Shown here piece by piece: positions 51,947 through 64,000 of a stretch of 64,000 nt of DNA (positions are counted from its first letter, which is position 1; each line of letters opens with the position of its first letter). Made by a program: the position numbers and the translations under genes. The stretch spans positions 31,375,456 through 31,439,455 of the forward strand of contig CM049312.1 of NCBI GenBank assembly GCA_026874595.1, in the 5' to 3' direction. The DNA comes from Sipunculus nudus (taxonomy: Eukaryota > Annelida > Sipuncula > Golfingiida > Sipunculidae). Below the pieces are notes generated by a model. The model was not told the origin of the DNA. It ran no database searches and worked only from the letters and a program-made list of their open reading frames with translations.

Positions 51947-53045
51947 CTGTCAAAGAAAAAAATAATGATGACCCCAATAAAGCATCCCAAACAAGTTGAC
52001 AGGTCATATTTTCTTATTCATGGGTAAAAATAATGTCCTTTCTTCAGATACGCGAGGTTTTCATAGATTTAAAATACAGGAAAAGGTTAAAATCGCTAAA
52101 AAAAATATCATTAGCGACGCGCACCTGGCATGGAATCGGGATCGGTTCTGATGAATTAATGTAAAAAAATTATTAATATTCCTGATTGACCGGTAATTAC
52201 CTAGACAAGTTCACTTATAGGGCAGTTATTGAACAAAAGAGACAGGAATTTTCCCATTTGTGAGTGAATATCATTTTCTTTGTGTGTCGATTTATGGGCG
52301 ATATTGGAAAAAAACTCCCCCCCCCCAACAGCAAAAATTAAAAATCGCAAAATGTTAACCTCCCGAACACCAAGTAAACAAATATAATTTTTTAACGGGA
52401 TTCCTCTTCGAATATGTGATTACGTTTAATACCAAGGTCCAATATAGCCTGTAACTTGCTGTCTGTTTGACACATACATACACGAAATGACGCTTTGTGT
52501 CAGTGTAGTGTGGCAGAACTGTTAACAGACAGTTGAGTCATACAGTAAGGTATTCACTGATTATGCTGATGATGAAGGTTCAGATCCATTCCACAATCAT
52601 AGATCACTATCATTATCTGCCTAATATTCCCAAGCTCATAAAATGATTGAGTCACCACTTGAGATAAGTAGTACGGGAGCTGTTTTGTCCCTCCAACGTA
52701 AGAGAGTATATTCTCTATCGGTACAATAAGAATGTCTGTATTGACTCGTGTTTTCACGGCTGGATAGACAGCTACTTCTTCTGTACTTGCGAGGTAAACT
52801 AAGACAGCAAAGAGTAATAGTACACGCAAACCAGACGGTAACACGCGATCAGCCGCAAGAATTTAAAACTGCATCTACACTTCTACAAACAACGTGTATA
52901 ATGGGATACAACAATTTCAGATACACTACAGGTGCTTTATAGTCTTAATTTCGACTGCAGACTCAGCAATCTGATTTGCCTCAAAAATAAGTGATTGATG
53001 CCAACAATGCACATGTTATATACATACATGGGAAATGCCATCGTT

Positions 53046-53210
53046 CGGTAGTCTGTATAGGGACTGAGAAAGCCAGAGAGCCCGGAGAGAACTACCGCCC
53101 TGGGCGGGCAGCTGCAATCTACTCTCATAGCCGTGCCGGGGATCGAACCCGGGTCGCCAGCGGAGAGAGCCGAGCGTTTTACCAATTTGCTGTCCAGGCC
53201 CCTGGAACTC
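53046..53210 (-). mobile_element. Second SINE family with tRNA-like head (copy 1)
   Basis: On the minus strand, CTGGACAGCAAATTGGTAAA gives an A-box-like start and CGGGTTCGATCCCCGG a strong B box. The middle, CTCGGCTCTCTCCGCTGG, is shared with the copy at 53.84 kb. It is too diverged to be a functional tRNA gene, and the tail continues into a GC-rich body (gccctgggcgggcagctgc). Confidence 0.75.
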
Positions 53211-53840
53211 CATTGTAACACTATAATTTAACTAAGATATTATTAATGAGACATTATTCTCACTCACAAAAAAAAACATTATCCATGAAAAAAAGGAACT
53301 ACGATTAAAAAAGCAGAACAGCTATACATTAGTAGTTTTGGAGTGGCCTTACGTGTTAAAGGACAGGTTTAAGAATTAAATATATTTATTTGAGGATATG
53401 TATATGTTTTCAGTTAAAAGATGCTCATTATGATATTTTTGCACAGCCTGGAATCGGAACTTTCTCAGAAAATTACACAAATCGTCACACTTGTGCCCCT
53501 TGCAGATACACCATAATAAGGGCACACACTGTTGTAATTATAACCGAGATCTTGATCCATTTTATCATCTCCATGTCCCTGTTTAGCTGTTACAAAGATG
53601 AATGAGTATACAGTTCATTAAACCACAGATGGATCTGTCACTGCGATACATTCTGGATATATGAATTTCAGTACAAGCTGCTATGAAGCATAACGCTACC
53701 GAAAGATAATAGTTTGTGTGGGAAAATCGCCCACCCGAGTTGTGATAGACACACAGTGGCAAGGCAGTACAGGTGCATATATTAAAGTGTACTGAGATGA
53801 AACAGTGTGTGAGACTTCAGACATTATTCAAATAAATAAA

Positions 53841-53990
53841 GGGGTCTGGACAGTTGAGTGGTAATAAACTCGGCTCTCTCCGCTGGCGACCCGGGTTCGA
53901 TACCTAGTTTGGCTCTGAATGTGAATTGTTATGGACCGTTCAACTGCGGTGTTCTTTTTTTTTCGGGTCCTCCAAACTACCTCGCCCCTA
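53841..53990 (+). mobile_element. Second SINE family with tRNA-like head (copy 2, inverted)
   Basis: It contains tctggacagttgagtggtaa, ctcggctctctccgctgg and cgggttcgatacc, the A box, middle and B box of the copy at 53.1 kb but in the opposite orientation. The two copies face away from a 630-bp spacer. Confidence 0.75.
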
Positions 53991-54119
53991 GCGACTACCA
54001 AATGCCATTATCCGAACCATGAAAGCCTCTCGCATTCTCCTATCCTAAACTGAGATATTTTATTAAACATCACCTATGGCCTAAACTTGAGATTCTGAAC
54101 AGTAGGGGTTAAGTTTATG

Positions 54120-54460
54120 CAATGGTAACATAGTCTGAGATGACGAAATTTCACATGGTTTAAGGTGCCCCATTGGTCACATGGTATAAGTTGACTCAAT
54201 AGACACGTACGATGTATACGCTCAGGAAATGATCACAAGGTATGCGGTGACAGAATTGACACAAGGTATAAGATGACGCATTGATCACATGATACAAGTT
54301 GAGGCAATGGACACAATGTATACGATGAGGTAATTATAACATATTATAAGTTGACGCATTGGACACAAAGTATACTTTGAATCAATGGTCAACCGCTTTA
54401 AGGAAACGGAATGGTCAGATGGCTTGAGTTGACGCAATTAATTAACGGTCCTATGATTTA
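54120..54460. repeat. Degenerate minisatellite, about 30-bp unit
   Basis: Variants of gttgacgcaatggacacaaggtata recur about ten times (ggtcacatggtataagttga, agaattgacacaaggtataa, gacgcattggacacaaagta). Non-coding. Confidence 0.75.
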
Positions 54461-54537
54461 ATGTGAATGATCCCATTTATTCAATGATTATGGTCAATAG
54501 TTTTGACAACGGTGACATGATTTTTGTCATATCTTTT

Positions 54538-54830
54538 TGGTGGAGGTAACCTCCTCAACTTATTAATGCAAGCTTAACTCTAAGTTAATGTACATCTGCA
54601 GAAATCCATTTGAGTTTTGAACTATGTGAAAATCAATTATTAGGGCAGTGTTACACGCTTCCTCTCATTTAAATCCCGGGTCTTAGCCAAGCCCGGTGAT
54701 TATTGCACCTACGGGCCCTGGATGTGTAATCTTCCCGATTGCTGGGTCCTTCCAATGAGGAATCACCCAAAGGCGCACTCGTTTTTGTGAGCGAAACACG
54801 GCCGGTCGGCACGGCCTTCCTATTAAGTCA
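54538..54830 (-). mobile_element. tRNA-derived SINE, third copy, head missing
   Basis: It matches the body of the 2.5-kb and 49.6-kb copies (gaggtaacctcctc, cgggccctggatgtgtaatc, ggcgcactcgtttttgtgag, ttcctattaag) but stops before the B box. All three copies lie in the same orientation. Confidence 0.8.
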
Positions 54831-57800
54831 TGTTGTTACAGGTGGCGTCATTTGCTACATATTTAATTTGATTAAGTAACATTAAAAATTTTCAACATTT
54901 CCCCATTACATTGCACAGGAGATGCAAATTGAGCAAGGATCTTTGCCGACAATGCTATTTTACTCAACTGTGCTTGAATACATCATTAAAGGACATACCA
55001 TTTCAAAATAGCCCACCTTCATATATCAAGCCCGGAGTCATTGTCAGAGCCGTACTCGCACTGTCGTGTAGAAACAAAACCTTTTTATTGCACACAGCTA
55101 TAGGATAACCGCGTTGCAAGTCACATAGAGTTCAAGGCACATAGGGTTCAGTAACCACCAATGTTAACAAGTGCATCTGAAAGCATTGGAGCTTTCAGAC
55201 AAGTCTCGGTATATACAAAGAATGGTTACTGAGCTGAAAACTTGTCATATACATATTTGCGCTATGAATGTGCCGCCTTCTCGCACTGTATACAAGTCTA
55301 CAGGACACGGGACGATGGTTTCAGCGAGTTGCCCATTAAGTCGGAAAGGCCAGTTACGGTACACGGTGTTACATTTTCTTCATTAATTAAATTTTTATTT
55401 AAGTTGCAAGCAAGGACTCTCCTCTGAGACAGCAAGGCATATTAAAAAATATATTGATATGTATATGTTATATGTATTACGTTAATAAGCATATAGTGTC
55501 AAACATCAATAACGTAATATCTGCACTTTATTAAAATGGTAAAACTTACACTTCAACAAAAACCATTATAAATACTATTTGGTATTATTTATTGGTTAAA
55601 TTCTGTATTGGAGTGGGTGGTTGCTATATGTGGGATACACTAGAATCTGAAACAGCTGAACAAAAATATCGGATATATATTTTAACTGATCTGTGATTTA
55701 GAATATTTTATAAATATTAAATGTCCGATCATCCAACAATAGCAATTGACATCTGAACTGTTTAGATATTGTAAAGTATACTCCGTTTAGTTTGACTCTA
55801 CTCTGTTTAATTTTCTTTACAATTGTATATTTGTTCCGTCAGACCTGTGGTTTCGATCCAACGGTGGGTACAGTTAACGATCTCTAATAAAATGACTCAT
55901 TTGATATAATAAGTAGGTAACCGACTCATTTTCACATGTACACCCACTACTTTCTGCTTGAGGTATTTGCTAAAGAGAGGAATGTTTATGGTATATGTTA
56001 TAAATGCCGTTATTTTAGATATTTAAAAAAAACACATATACTGGCTTTTTTTCTGCATAACATACGTACGCAAATTAATTATTAATGTATCATATGGGCT
56101 TGTCTGAATATCGACCAGACAGACTAAAGATAAAATAAGATTGCATTGTCGGAGCCTACAAACCTCCGCCGAAATCTCCTACTTAGCGTGTGTTTATACA
56201 GTCACCAGGTGAGTAACACGAATTATCCTGGTGAGTAGCAGAACAAGCATTGTCCGTAATACCTTCTACTTGTGACAGGGGAATAGCTCTGTATATAATC
56301 CGTTGAATTAAAAAACATAATAACCTCCTTGTTAATTGAATTATCTTTTGTATTCCCTTTTCCCTCCTTAAAATTTCACCAAGCACCGTTGATTAATTTT
56401 AGCATGTACCGACATAAGCAATATACTTCTGTACTTTCGGATTCGCCTAATTCACTTTCTAGGTCATGGACTGTTTTGATTTTACACTTTCGCTACGTAT
56501 AACATGAATTAGGTATGATACCAATCAATTATATGTTTTCTGGTCCAATAAGCTATAATTTGAATGCGCTTTTCATGATATGTAAGGTAAATTGATAGAA
56601 CACACAACACAAATGTTTTCGATATTCATTATGGGCTTGTTTCATTTATTTTGGTCTTTAATTATCTGATAACGTTTGATCATTGTGAATCCTTTTTCAA
56701 TCACATGCTAAATCTTTAATCCAAATGTTCGCTAATCCGAAAAAAGATTATTTAACATTAAATGTTCGGAATAAACGATGCTTCACTGTATCAATATCTG
56801 AAAATATGGCACTTTATCAGGATGTGATTAAATATGAAAATTATATGTTTTACGACCACATTTAATACTGACCTCATAAACCTATAAGATGCCCGGCCGT
56901 CTGTGGGTCGCTTATTCCTGTGTAGTCTTGTTTGTGTGTAAACCTGCCCGTCTGAACGTCAAGCGTGTATACCCAAACAACTTGATTACCGGAGGATAGC
57001 AGACATTGGCATGCACCTGTGACAGGATCGATTCACGGATCCACACAAGAGTGTCCCTTGTCTGACCAATATATACGGGCGTCTTGAACGGCTCAAAATA
57101 TAATGCACTGGTCAAGTTTCTCCACAAACTATGTTCAATGTGGTTGCATATTGAACAGCCTTGTGTGTACAACCAAATGTTAACCAGAGATGCCTACTGC
57201 CATGGGGTTCTGTATTAAACTTGTGGGTTTATCGACTCAGCATGTAATTGTACATTCTGGAAAACGGCATCACTGCGTCAATAAATGGCATGTCTCAATC
57301 TTATTTATATTAAAAGTGTTATTTTTTTTAATAATTAACCCTTGTATGTTTGTGTGTATGTATATATATGTACATGTATTTATATATATAGAAAAAAACA
57401 CACACATATATATGTATTATATATACGTAGGTGGGTGGTTGTGTTTAGAAGTGATTTGGAGTTTATATCATGCTTAAACAAGATACAGAATGGTAATCCA
57501 GTCCACATTGCCTAGATCCCCCTTGTCTAACAATTCTCAAGGGAAATGACCTAAAACCGAGCCGAAAACCATTAATCCCGTACAGGTACGTATAACCATA
57601 CATTGACACACCTGTTGAATATTCTCTGAACTGTTTGCCTAATATACAAACCGACACGGTCCAATATACACATCACTGGCGCAGCAATATGGATACGTAC
57701 TCTGGCAATCCAGGTAAACAGCTGTTGACTTTACGGCCCGTGTTGTGACAGAGACTGATTATTAAGCAATTTATGTTTGAAATAAAGTATGGGCGTATTT

Positions 57801-58328
57801 AAAATATACGGACGACACAAACGCCAGACTGATAAAATCAAAATTAATCAAGCTATGGACTGTGCAGTTTACTTGTGACTTTACCCCTTCAGAATTAATA
57901 TCGTTCTGGCAAGCGTGTTTTTCCAATAATTAAACTGCCTAAAATAAAGAATTTGTACTGGGAGTATGTGTGTGTGTAATTTGTTCCATAATACATGCAT
58001 GGTTTAGCATAATAAGCACGTTTAAACGTATGCATATAATTTTAACAATTATATCACTACAAACAGATATGCTGGTTAATACAGGCCTTCCTTGAATTGT
58101 ATTCAAACCTTTAATGCAATCATGGATCAGTTTTGACACAAGTCGTCTTAGAATTCTTGAGTGGGCGTGTCCTACGGATCTTAGCCCATCGAGACCATAA
58201 ATATATATTAAAGGATGTAAAAAATCGACTTTGATGACTACATGAAAAGCACATAATCCCATTGTAGATTATAATGTATTTAGTAAAGTAATTTATAAAT
58301 AGGGTTAGGGATAGTTTGAAAAGCCTAC

Positions 58329-58406
58329 CAGATCTCAAGGTTGCCTTCAGCGGTGTACCGGACGGCCAAGTGCGAGGAGTTGTGTGAGAGGTTCTGAGTC
58401 GCTAAC
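58329..58406 (-). CDS. Candidate isolated exon, faint WD-repeat-like pattern
   Basis: On the minus strand, ggccggtcag|GTTAGC and ATCTG|GTAGGC bound 78 open bases (phase 2 at both ends) reading LATQNLSHNSSHLAVRYTAE then GNLEIW. The pattern S-x-x-LAV...G-x-x-EIW resembles a WD-repeat blade, and the segment is GC-richer than its flanks. No partner exon was found within the window, the pyrimidine tract is weak, and the segment is short. Confidence 0.25.
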
Positions 58407-59339
58407 CTGACCGGCCAGGCGTGACCAACCCACTCACACGTTCAGCAAATACACATACCTGAGATTCATATGCTGTTCAATGCATGCTTCATTTGAAATA
58501 TGCGTTCATGTTTAGGAAATTATTTGATTAAATATGGGACCTAAATTAGTACTGGCAGAAACTGCAGGAGCGGATAAAGGATCTTTTATTAGAAAGACGT
58601 ACGGGAAGGGGGGGGGGGGGGGGGCGGCTCAACAATGTTTGTCTCGGAACCGCTTGAATACACGTAACTCTCGCATGCAGAATATGGGGGGGGGGGGGGG
58701 GGATTGCAACAGACTGTTTTTCGGTATCAAACGTATGTAAAAATCTTTCCCCAATATGTGTGTAAGAAAGGAGGGTTCCTTCGCTCCCTGCACTTACTTT
58801 TAAATCCAAATCGAATTACATGTATCACTAATCATGTGAATATTTTAAGTACCATTCAACTTCTGATTTCTTTTAGGATTTGAAAATGTTGTATCAGTAA
58901 AACATATGTTTTTTCATCTTTAATGTAATTTGCACTTTATTTTCAATATTATGGGTAGCGGGTAAAATATTATATTAATGTAAGATTTTTTGTTTTAGCC
59001 TATCAATTTTAACATCTGTGTGATTTCTGTATCATTTACCTTTTTTCTTCTTCTTCTTCTTCTTCCCTATGATGTCTCAGATTTGTACTTCTTCTTTATT
59101 TTCGAAAAATAGGTTTCATCATTGACATTATAGACTATTATGAAACATAAAACAGTGAATTAAAAACAAATTACAGTGTAATACAAATACAATTTTGAAT
59201 CATTTATCATTCACCTTTGCATATTTCAAATTTAGCTACATTCTTGGTATCATCTGTTTAACAAAATTTGAACTGTGCTCTTTCAGTATCAGAGATACAC
59301 AAGTGCACTAACAGATGAACATTCCACACATATCGCTGC

Positions 59340-60180
59340 CCGAGCTGTAGTGAACCATTCTGACCTCGCTGCGGCGTTATTGTCGCGAACGGGAGAGCTT
59401 GCTGAGTAAACAAGCCGTGTCGCACATAATTGGATTCTGCATCAACCTGCGAAAGGAAAAGTAAATTATATATACATTATTTCAAATTAACCTAAACCTG
59501 GTCGCGTAGGACTGCATTGTTAATGAAAGACCAAATTGAAGTTCGCGGCTGGACCATTCCCAATGAGCGCATACCCCTCGACGTACAACTAAATGTAATT
59601 CACATCACCAACCCTATAAAATCATTTACTTGGAAACATACCTTATTTAATAATAGCAGACCTTATTTAAATATATTCCTCCTACGCACCCGAGGCAGCG
59701 GAAATCTTGCGCTTCTAAAGAAGCAACTAATTTTCACGCTGCCAGCTTTGACCGTTTATGATGTATTTAGACACCAGATGGCGGTTTGTTGTCCACTGAA
59801 ATAAACGTGCGTACGATGTGACAAGCAGCCAATCAGATGCCAATAAACAAACACTCGACAGGCATCCTGGCTCCGCCCATTGCCGCGCTTCAAGCGCCGT
59901 TTGATGAGTTTCCGGTCGAATTTAAATTGCTCCCTCTGCATTCTCGCATCATCGACCGATTCGATTATGACATTATGACTGTGTTTGCGTAGCCATGTAT
60001 CTGTTGTCTGCAGAACTGAAACCAGCCAGCGAGGTGTGCACGCAGCCTTTGTTGTTACGTTTCGTTTGAATTACAGCTCACCGGCCGAGCATCCTACGTG
60101 CCCAAGGCCCTAAGCAAACCATGTCAGGTCTCTGAGCCTGTGGCCTGTTTAGACGGTTACGCTGGGGGATGAGCTGTCAC
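59340..60180. promoter_or_regulatory. CpG-richer segment, possible promoter region
   Basis: This segment has many more CpG dinucleotides and higher GC than the surrounding AT-rich DNA (for example ccattgccgcgcttcaagcg and ctcaccggccgagcatcc), with an acceptor-like cctttcgcag on the minus strand near 59,455. It could be the promoter or first exon of a gene outside the window. I see no coding frame I would defend. Confidence 0.25.
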
Positions 60181-61454
60181 TCAAAAAGAAATGAATATGA
60201 TTGGCTCCGTGTATTCCTCGCTTGGCGTTGTCTTCTAGCACAAAGTTTCATCTGATTTGACAAAAATACAGTGCTCCCCTCTGGTGTTGCAAAGCAGGAT
60301 ACGAGGTCATAACAAACAGCGCCTTACGATATAGGAAGTAGCCCTATAGGTAAAGCGCTGTGTAAAGAGCGTATATTCTTCCTTGTTCCTTGTTTTCTTT
60401 CAGTATAGAATGTATACCCATACCATCCGCTAAACGTTAGAGTGGGACAAGATCAGGGGGCAATATCCTGGTCTGTAACTATTAGGACCGTATACTGAAA
60501 TTACGACAGCAAATAGTCATACAAAAAAGATACTCAGCGTTTCCTGAGAATCTGAAACCTGCCTAACACATCATACAACATCAATACTTTGGTAAACTTA
60601 ATACACTATCATAATAGATTGTATTTTTTCATTCATTTTCTTTTTACAGTTTTCTTAGTATATAAAGAATGAATAAATTCAAGCCTTGGAAAATGGTGAA
60701 GCATTTAAGATAAAAATTTGGTTTATATTTTGCTATGAAGCGTACCGACAGGCCTCGGTCCTCAATTCTGTTCTTTCATAAATAATTCAGAGATTTGATA
60801 AAAAAAGATAAGCATGTGTACTAGAAAACATTGGCTACTGTGTTTTGCTGACGCTGAGGTTTATTGCACATGGATGAGGGAGAAGAGAACTTGTATTCAT
60901 TGTGAAGCGTCGCTTAATTAAATCAATTTACAAGGAATTAAATACGAAGATTATTACGGATTTAAAGACAAGGCAGAATGTTAAACATTCTAACGTTAAT
61001 GTTATACATCCCTAACTTTCAAAAACATTTACAGTGGAACATGTACTTGTTTTCCTTTTTTTTTTTTGTTCTTGAAGCTGATGAAGCTGGGAGAGGTGAT
61101 CATGACATAACTAGTTTGTTCAAGAAAGTATTGTTGTTACTAAATATAAAAGTTTTCAATGGATCCACTTTAAAAGGCATAACCTTATCTTATCTTACCA
61201 GCCCTGCTTTAAAAACATCCATCCCTCAACATCTCATTTAGGTCAAATAAAAAAAATATGAAAACAAAAGGCAAATCAAAAGTAAACTTACAAAAGAAGT
61301 AAATAAAGACATAGAATAATAGGAGACATGGACTAGAAACCCTGTCTTTGCTGCCATCTTGGGAGTGAAGAGCGAACTGCAATTATTAATATTCATTGAT
61401 TATGTTAATTCTAATATCTATATTCCCGATCCGGGTCATATTCAACAGAACCGG

Positions 61455-61670
61455 TTAAAGGGGAAGAGTCCAGGGGGTCCGGACCCCCCCCCCCCCAACT
61501 CTTTATTCAGCACCTCAACCTTTATCTTAAAGGTTTCTGACAAAATGTTGCGGCCTGGACCTCCCTCCTCCTTTTCCAGACTTAGGGACCTTTTTTTATT
61601 TTTTTTTCATTTATTCTCCTGGGTTGGACCCCTCCTTTTCCTATATACTGGATCCGCCCCTGTTCAAGAA
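61455..61670. repeat. Short GC-rich interspersed repeat, copy C
   Basis: It includes gggggtccggacccccccc, aggtttctgacaaaatgttg, ggacctccctcctcc and, at the right end, ggatccgcccctg, the complement of the GGGGCGGATCC end of copy B. A 121-codon open frame across it is a repeat by-product. Confidence 0.65.
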
Positions 61671-63461
61671 GGCCCGACAAAAATGCGCGGGCCTAGCCTT
61701 TGTAAATGTTTCCTGTTAAGATAAAATACACGGTAATGTGCAGACATACAAGTACACGTGAACACAGATAGACATAAAACACAGCCTCTCCCTCCCCATC
61801 GAAGGGCTATCGTTCAGGATTTATGCGTGTCTTACTGTGGTAGACGATATTACAATCGATGTGAGGGAAGTAAGGTACGCAATTCTGATTATACAGTGTA
61901 CCCCTTATGACTATATAATTACAATATAAGCGGTCGAGGCACACGTTATAATTTTCTGCACACACAATCGCCCAATATATGTTATACACTAAGAACATAG
62001 AAAAAACTAGAAATATGCATGATTAGGAATGCAGCCCTCCGCCATGTGGATGATTGCGGGATGCTCCCCACAAAAGAAGTATCCTGTATTTCAAACATAA
62101 ACTTTAGTTGACCCTGTATCCAAATCATATTCTAGATCCACACCAAAATATAGTCGCTTCTTTATTGGTCTATTCCCGAGATGCTCTGAAACTTTCATGG
62201 GAATCCTTTCATGATTGCGTGAGTTATATTGTAAACAACCCCCCCCCCCCCGGCACATACACACACAAACGGGGATGAATCTTCCTGGATTAAGAGATAA
62301 TAAAGCGTGTATATGGTGGATTTATTAGTACAAAACAACATGTGTTTTTACAAAATGGATATGATGGTCCAGAGGGTATTCAAATATTATTCAGATTACA
62401 ATGGCTTGAATCCATAACTGGAAGGAAGGCCTTCTATCCAGGGAAGTCATCAAACCTGAAGAGAAATGGCCACATTCATTGTTAAAAATAGTTGTGAACA
62501 GATGCTTGAACAGATTATCTTTCACAGTCGACAGTCCACAGAGTGCACATAACTACGTTTTTTTCTCGATGTATGTGTCCACTGTCTGATGCTGCCCGAG
62601 TCTCCCATAGCACCTTCATGTGAAAATAAATAGACTTTCGCAACTGGTGCAATGGCCTTCGACTTACTGTGCTGCCATCTTGGGAATGAAGTATGAACAA
62701 AAATTAAAGTATATAGACTTCCGGGATTTTCGGCACTGGCTTCAGAGATGAGTAGGGCTTACCTTATGTAAAATAATTAAACTGAAATATGCTGAAAGTA
62801 GGTTTTGTGTCGTATTAACATACATATATACAAACGTTTAATCACATAGAGTGCAGGCAGAACCGAAAATTTCGGGGAGTCCATATGTGACAATAATTAC
62901 AAGCGAATGGTCATTGTCCGTTATTTATAAAAACAAAAGGCAATGAACATCAGGTCACCTTTTTCTAATAAAATATATAACTCCCTTTATGAAAAAGACA
63001 AAGTATCTATGAAATTGGGTATTGGTAGCTTTACTGGATGTAAAGACCGTTTTCTCTGTACTACCCGACCTAACCCGTAACGCCTAGTTATAATGTTTGA
63101 CGTTTGTTATTTAATAAGACAGTGGAAGAAATTTAGTAATATATTAGTGTGGTGTGTTGGTTATGGATGATTATCACTGTCTCCACTGCCATACCTGGGC
63201 AATGATAACTTTAAGATATGTAAAGAAGCACGCGAAATTTCTTAAAGAGCACACAAGGTAGGCAACACACGATGAATAAGCCCGCTGACGTCTGGTATAC
63301 GTGACTAGATCCACGACATCCTCACTTCCCTGTGGTGGGTCACAGCATCCGTCCTCGAAGCAACCATTTTCAACACACTTTTAGACTGAGAATTCCTTTT
63401 CCCACCTATATTATCTCCATAAGTCCCGTACCAGAGACATGTGAGAATGAGTTTGGTCAGT

Positions 63462-63486
63462 GGGGGGGGGGGGGGGGGGGGGGGGG
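63462..63486. repeat. Poly(G) run
   Basis: 25 uninterrupted G residues, the longest pure homopolymer in the window; its length in the assembly may be unreliable. Confidence 0.95.
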
Positions 63487-64000
63487 TTGCCAATCACTAA
63501 GGGAACCGTCACCTGATAATCTCTATTGTTTTCTGTATTCCAGAAGTTCGGACCTCATTGCTCCGGTTAACATAACCAGGCTCTCAAATACATCTGGGGC
63601 CTTCGTGCTGGTATAATCAACAGCTTCACCAAGAGATTTTGATAACAGAACTCTTTCCCTCTCATTTTTTTACAAATTTTATATGGGGAATATTGTCACT
63701 TAGCAAGTGTTTAAGATATTTTCTCTGATTGTATCCCATGTACATGGCAAGTACATTCTTTGAGAATGGACATGTACATTTGTTAATTCCTGCCATGTTA
63801 AAGACCAATTCCGAATCAGACATTAATAATGATTAACATACATAACTATCTGCACATCTGAAATTGCTCGCCTCATGTTCGTCCTCGTTTGCGCTGCCTA
63901 TCTTAGAAACCAAGTTGCACGTTCTGAGCGCATCCTGTAAACAACTACTGTGGTACCACTTTTCCTGGGTAAGCGCATCTCCGGGATGGTGAAGACTTGA

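Larger units (their letters stand above)
54831..64000. other. No supported gene; satellites and homopolymers
   Basis: Holds the weak exon candidate at 58.3 kb, the CpG-richer segment at 59.3-60.2 kb, the GC-rich repeat at 61.5 kb, a (CTT)n tract near 59,048 and several poly(G)/(C) runs. The frames seen are under about 120 codons and have no recognisable motifs. Confidence 0.55.

Noticed and set aside
52554-52844. Minus-strand frame reading like a signal peptide (LPSGLRVLLLFAVLVYLAST) and about 75 further residues
   Set aside because: The frame opens with GTG, not ATG; the first upstream in-frame stop comes before any ATG, and there is no acceptor that would supply one. Attractive but not supported as a gene.
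53130-53205. tRNA gene on the minus strand (strong B box)
   Set aside because: A-box spacing and stems are imperfect, and the same head occurs in a second copy with a shared tail, so it is a SINE.
56912-57172. Minus-strand 86-codon frame with several cysteines
   Set aside because: No start context, splice partner or recognisable pattern; length is within chance for this window.

Overview
This is a eukaryotic window: AT-rich, intron-dominated, full of (TA)n microsatellites, homopolymer G/C runs, tRNA-derived SINEs and other interspersed repeats. The style of the repeats and of the two genes points to a marine invertebrate, most likely a bivalve mollusc. That assignment is inference; no marker gene here proves it.

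Two multi-exon genes can be built exon by exon from splice sites, reading frame and intron phase. (1) On the plus strand, nine consecutive phase-compatible exons run from 22,665 to about 37,163, possibly with a signal-peptide exon near 12,103. They encode a cysteine-rich, probably secreted protein with an ShKT-type six-cysteine module followed by a region resembling the metazoan extracellular DUF7044 family. (2) On the minus strand, seven coding exons from 51,915 down to 44,771 encode a complete 423-residue protein made only of three AbfB (CBM42-type, beta-trefoil) repeats. It has no catalytic domain and no signal peptide. Phase-1 introns separate its three repeats.

Layout: 1-12 kb holds no supported gene apart from an unexplained 181-codon ORF at 9,760-10,305, plus a SINE copy and small repeats. 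12-22.6 kb is repeats (a tRNA-like SINE and a nested roughly 2 kb element at 17.8-19.8 kb) and a candidate first exon. 22.7-37.2 kb is the ShKT/DUF7044-like gene, whose first confidently placed exon has its 3' end and splice donor amplified into a 141-bp tandem array. 37-44 kb is mostly non-coding and carries a clean MITE-like element at 43.3-43.8 kb. 44.8-51.9 kb is the AbfB gene, with a LINE tail, a degenerate minisatellite and a SINE in its introns. 52-64 kb has SINE-like tRNA heads, satellites and one weak candidate exon.

The two genes converge, with ends about 7.6 kb apart. Nothing in the sequence shows that they work together, although both are built from modules common in extracellular recognition or glycan-binding proteins. 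Most other open frames in the window look like chance or repeat-derived frames.
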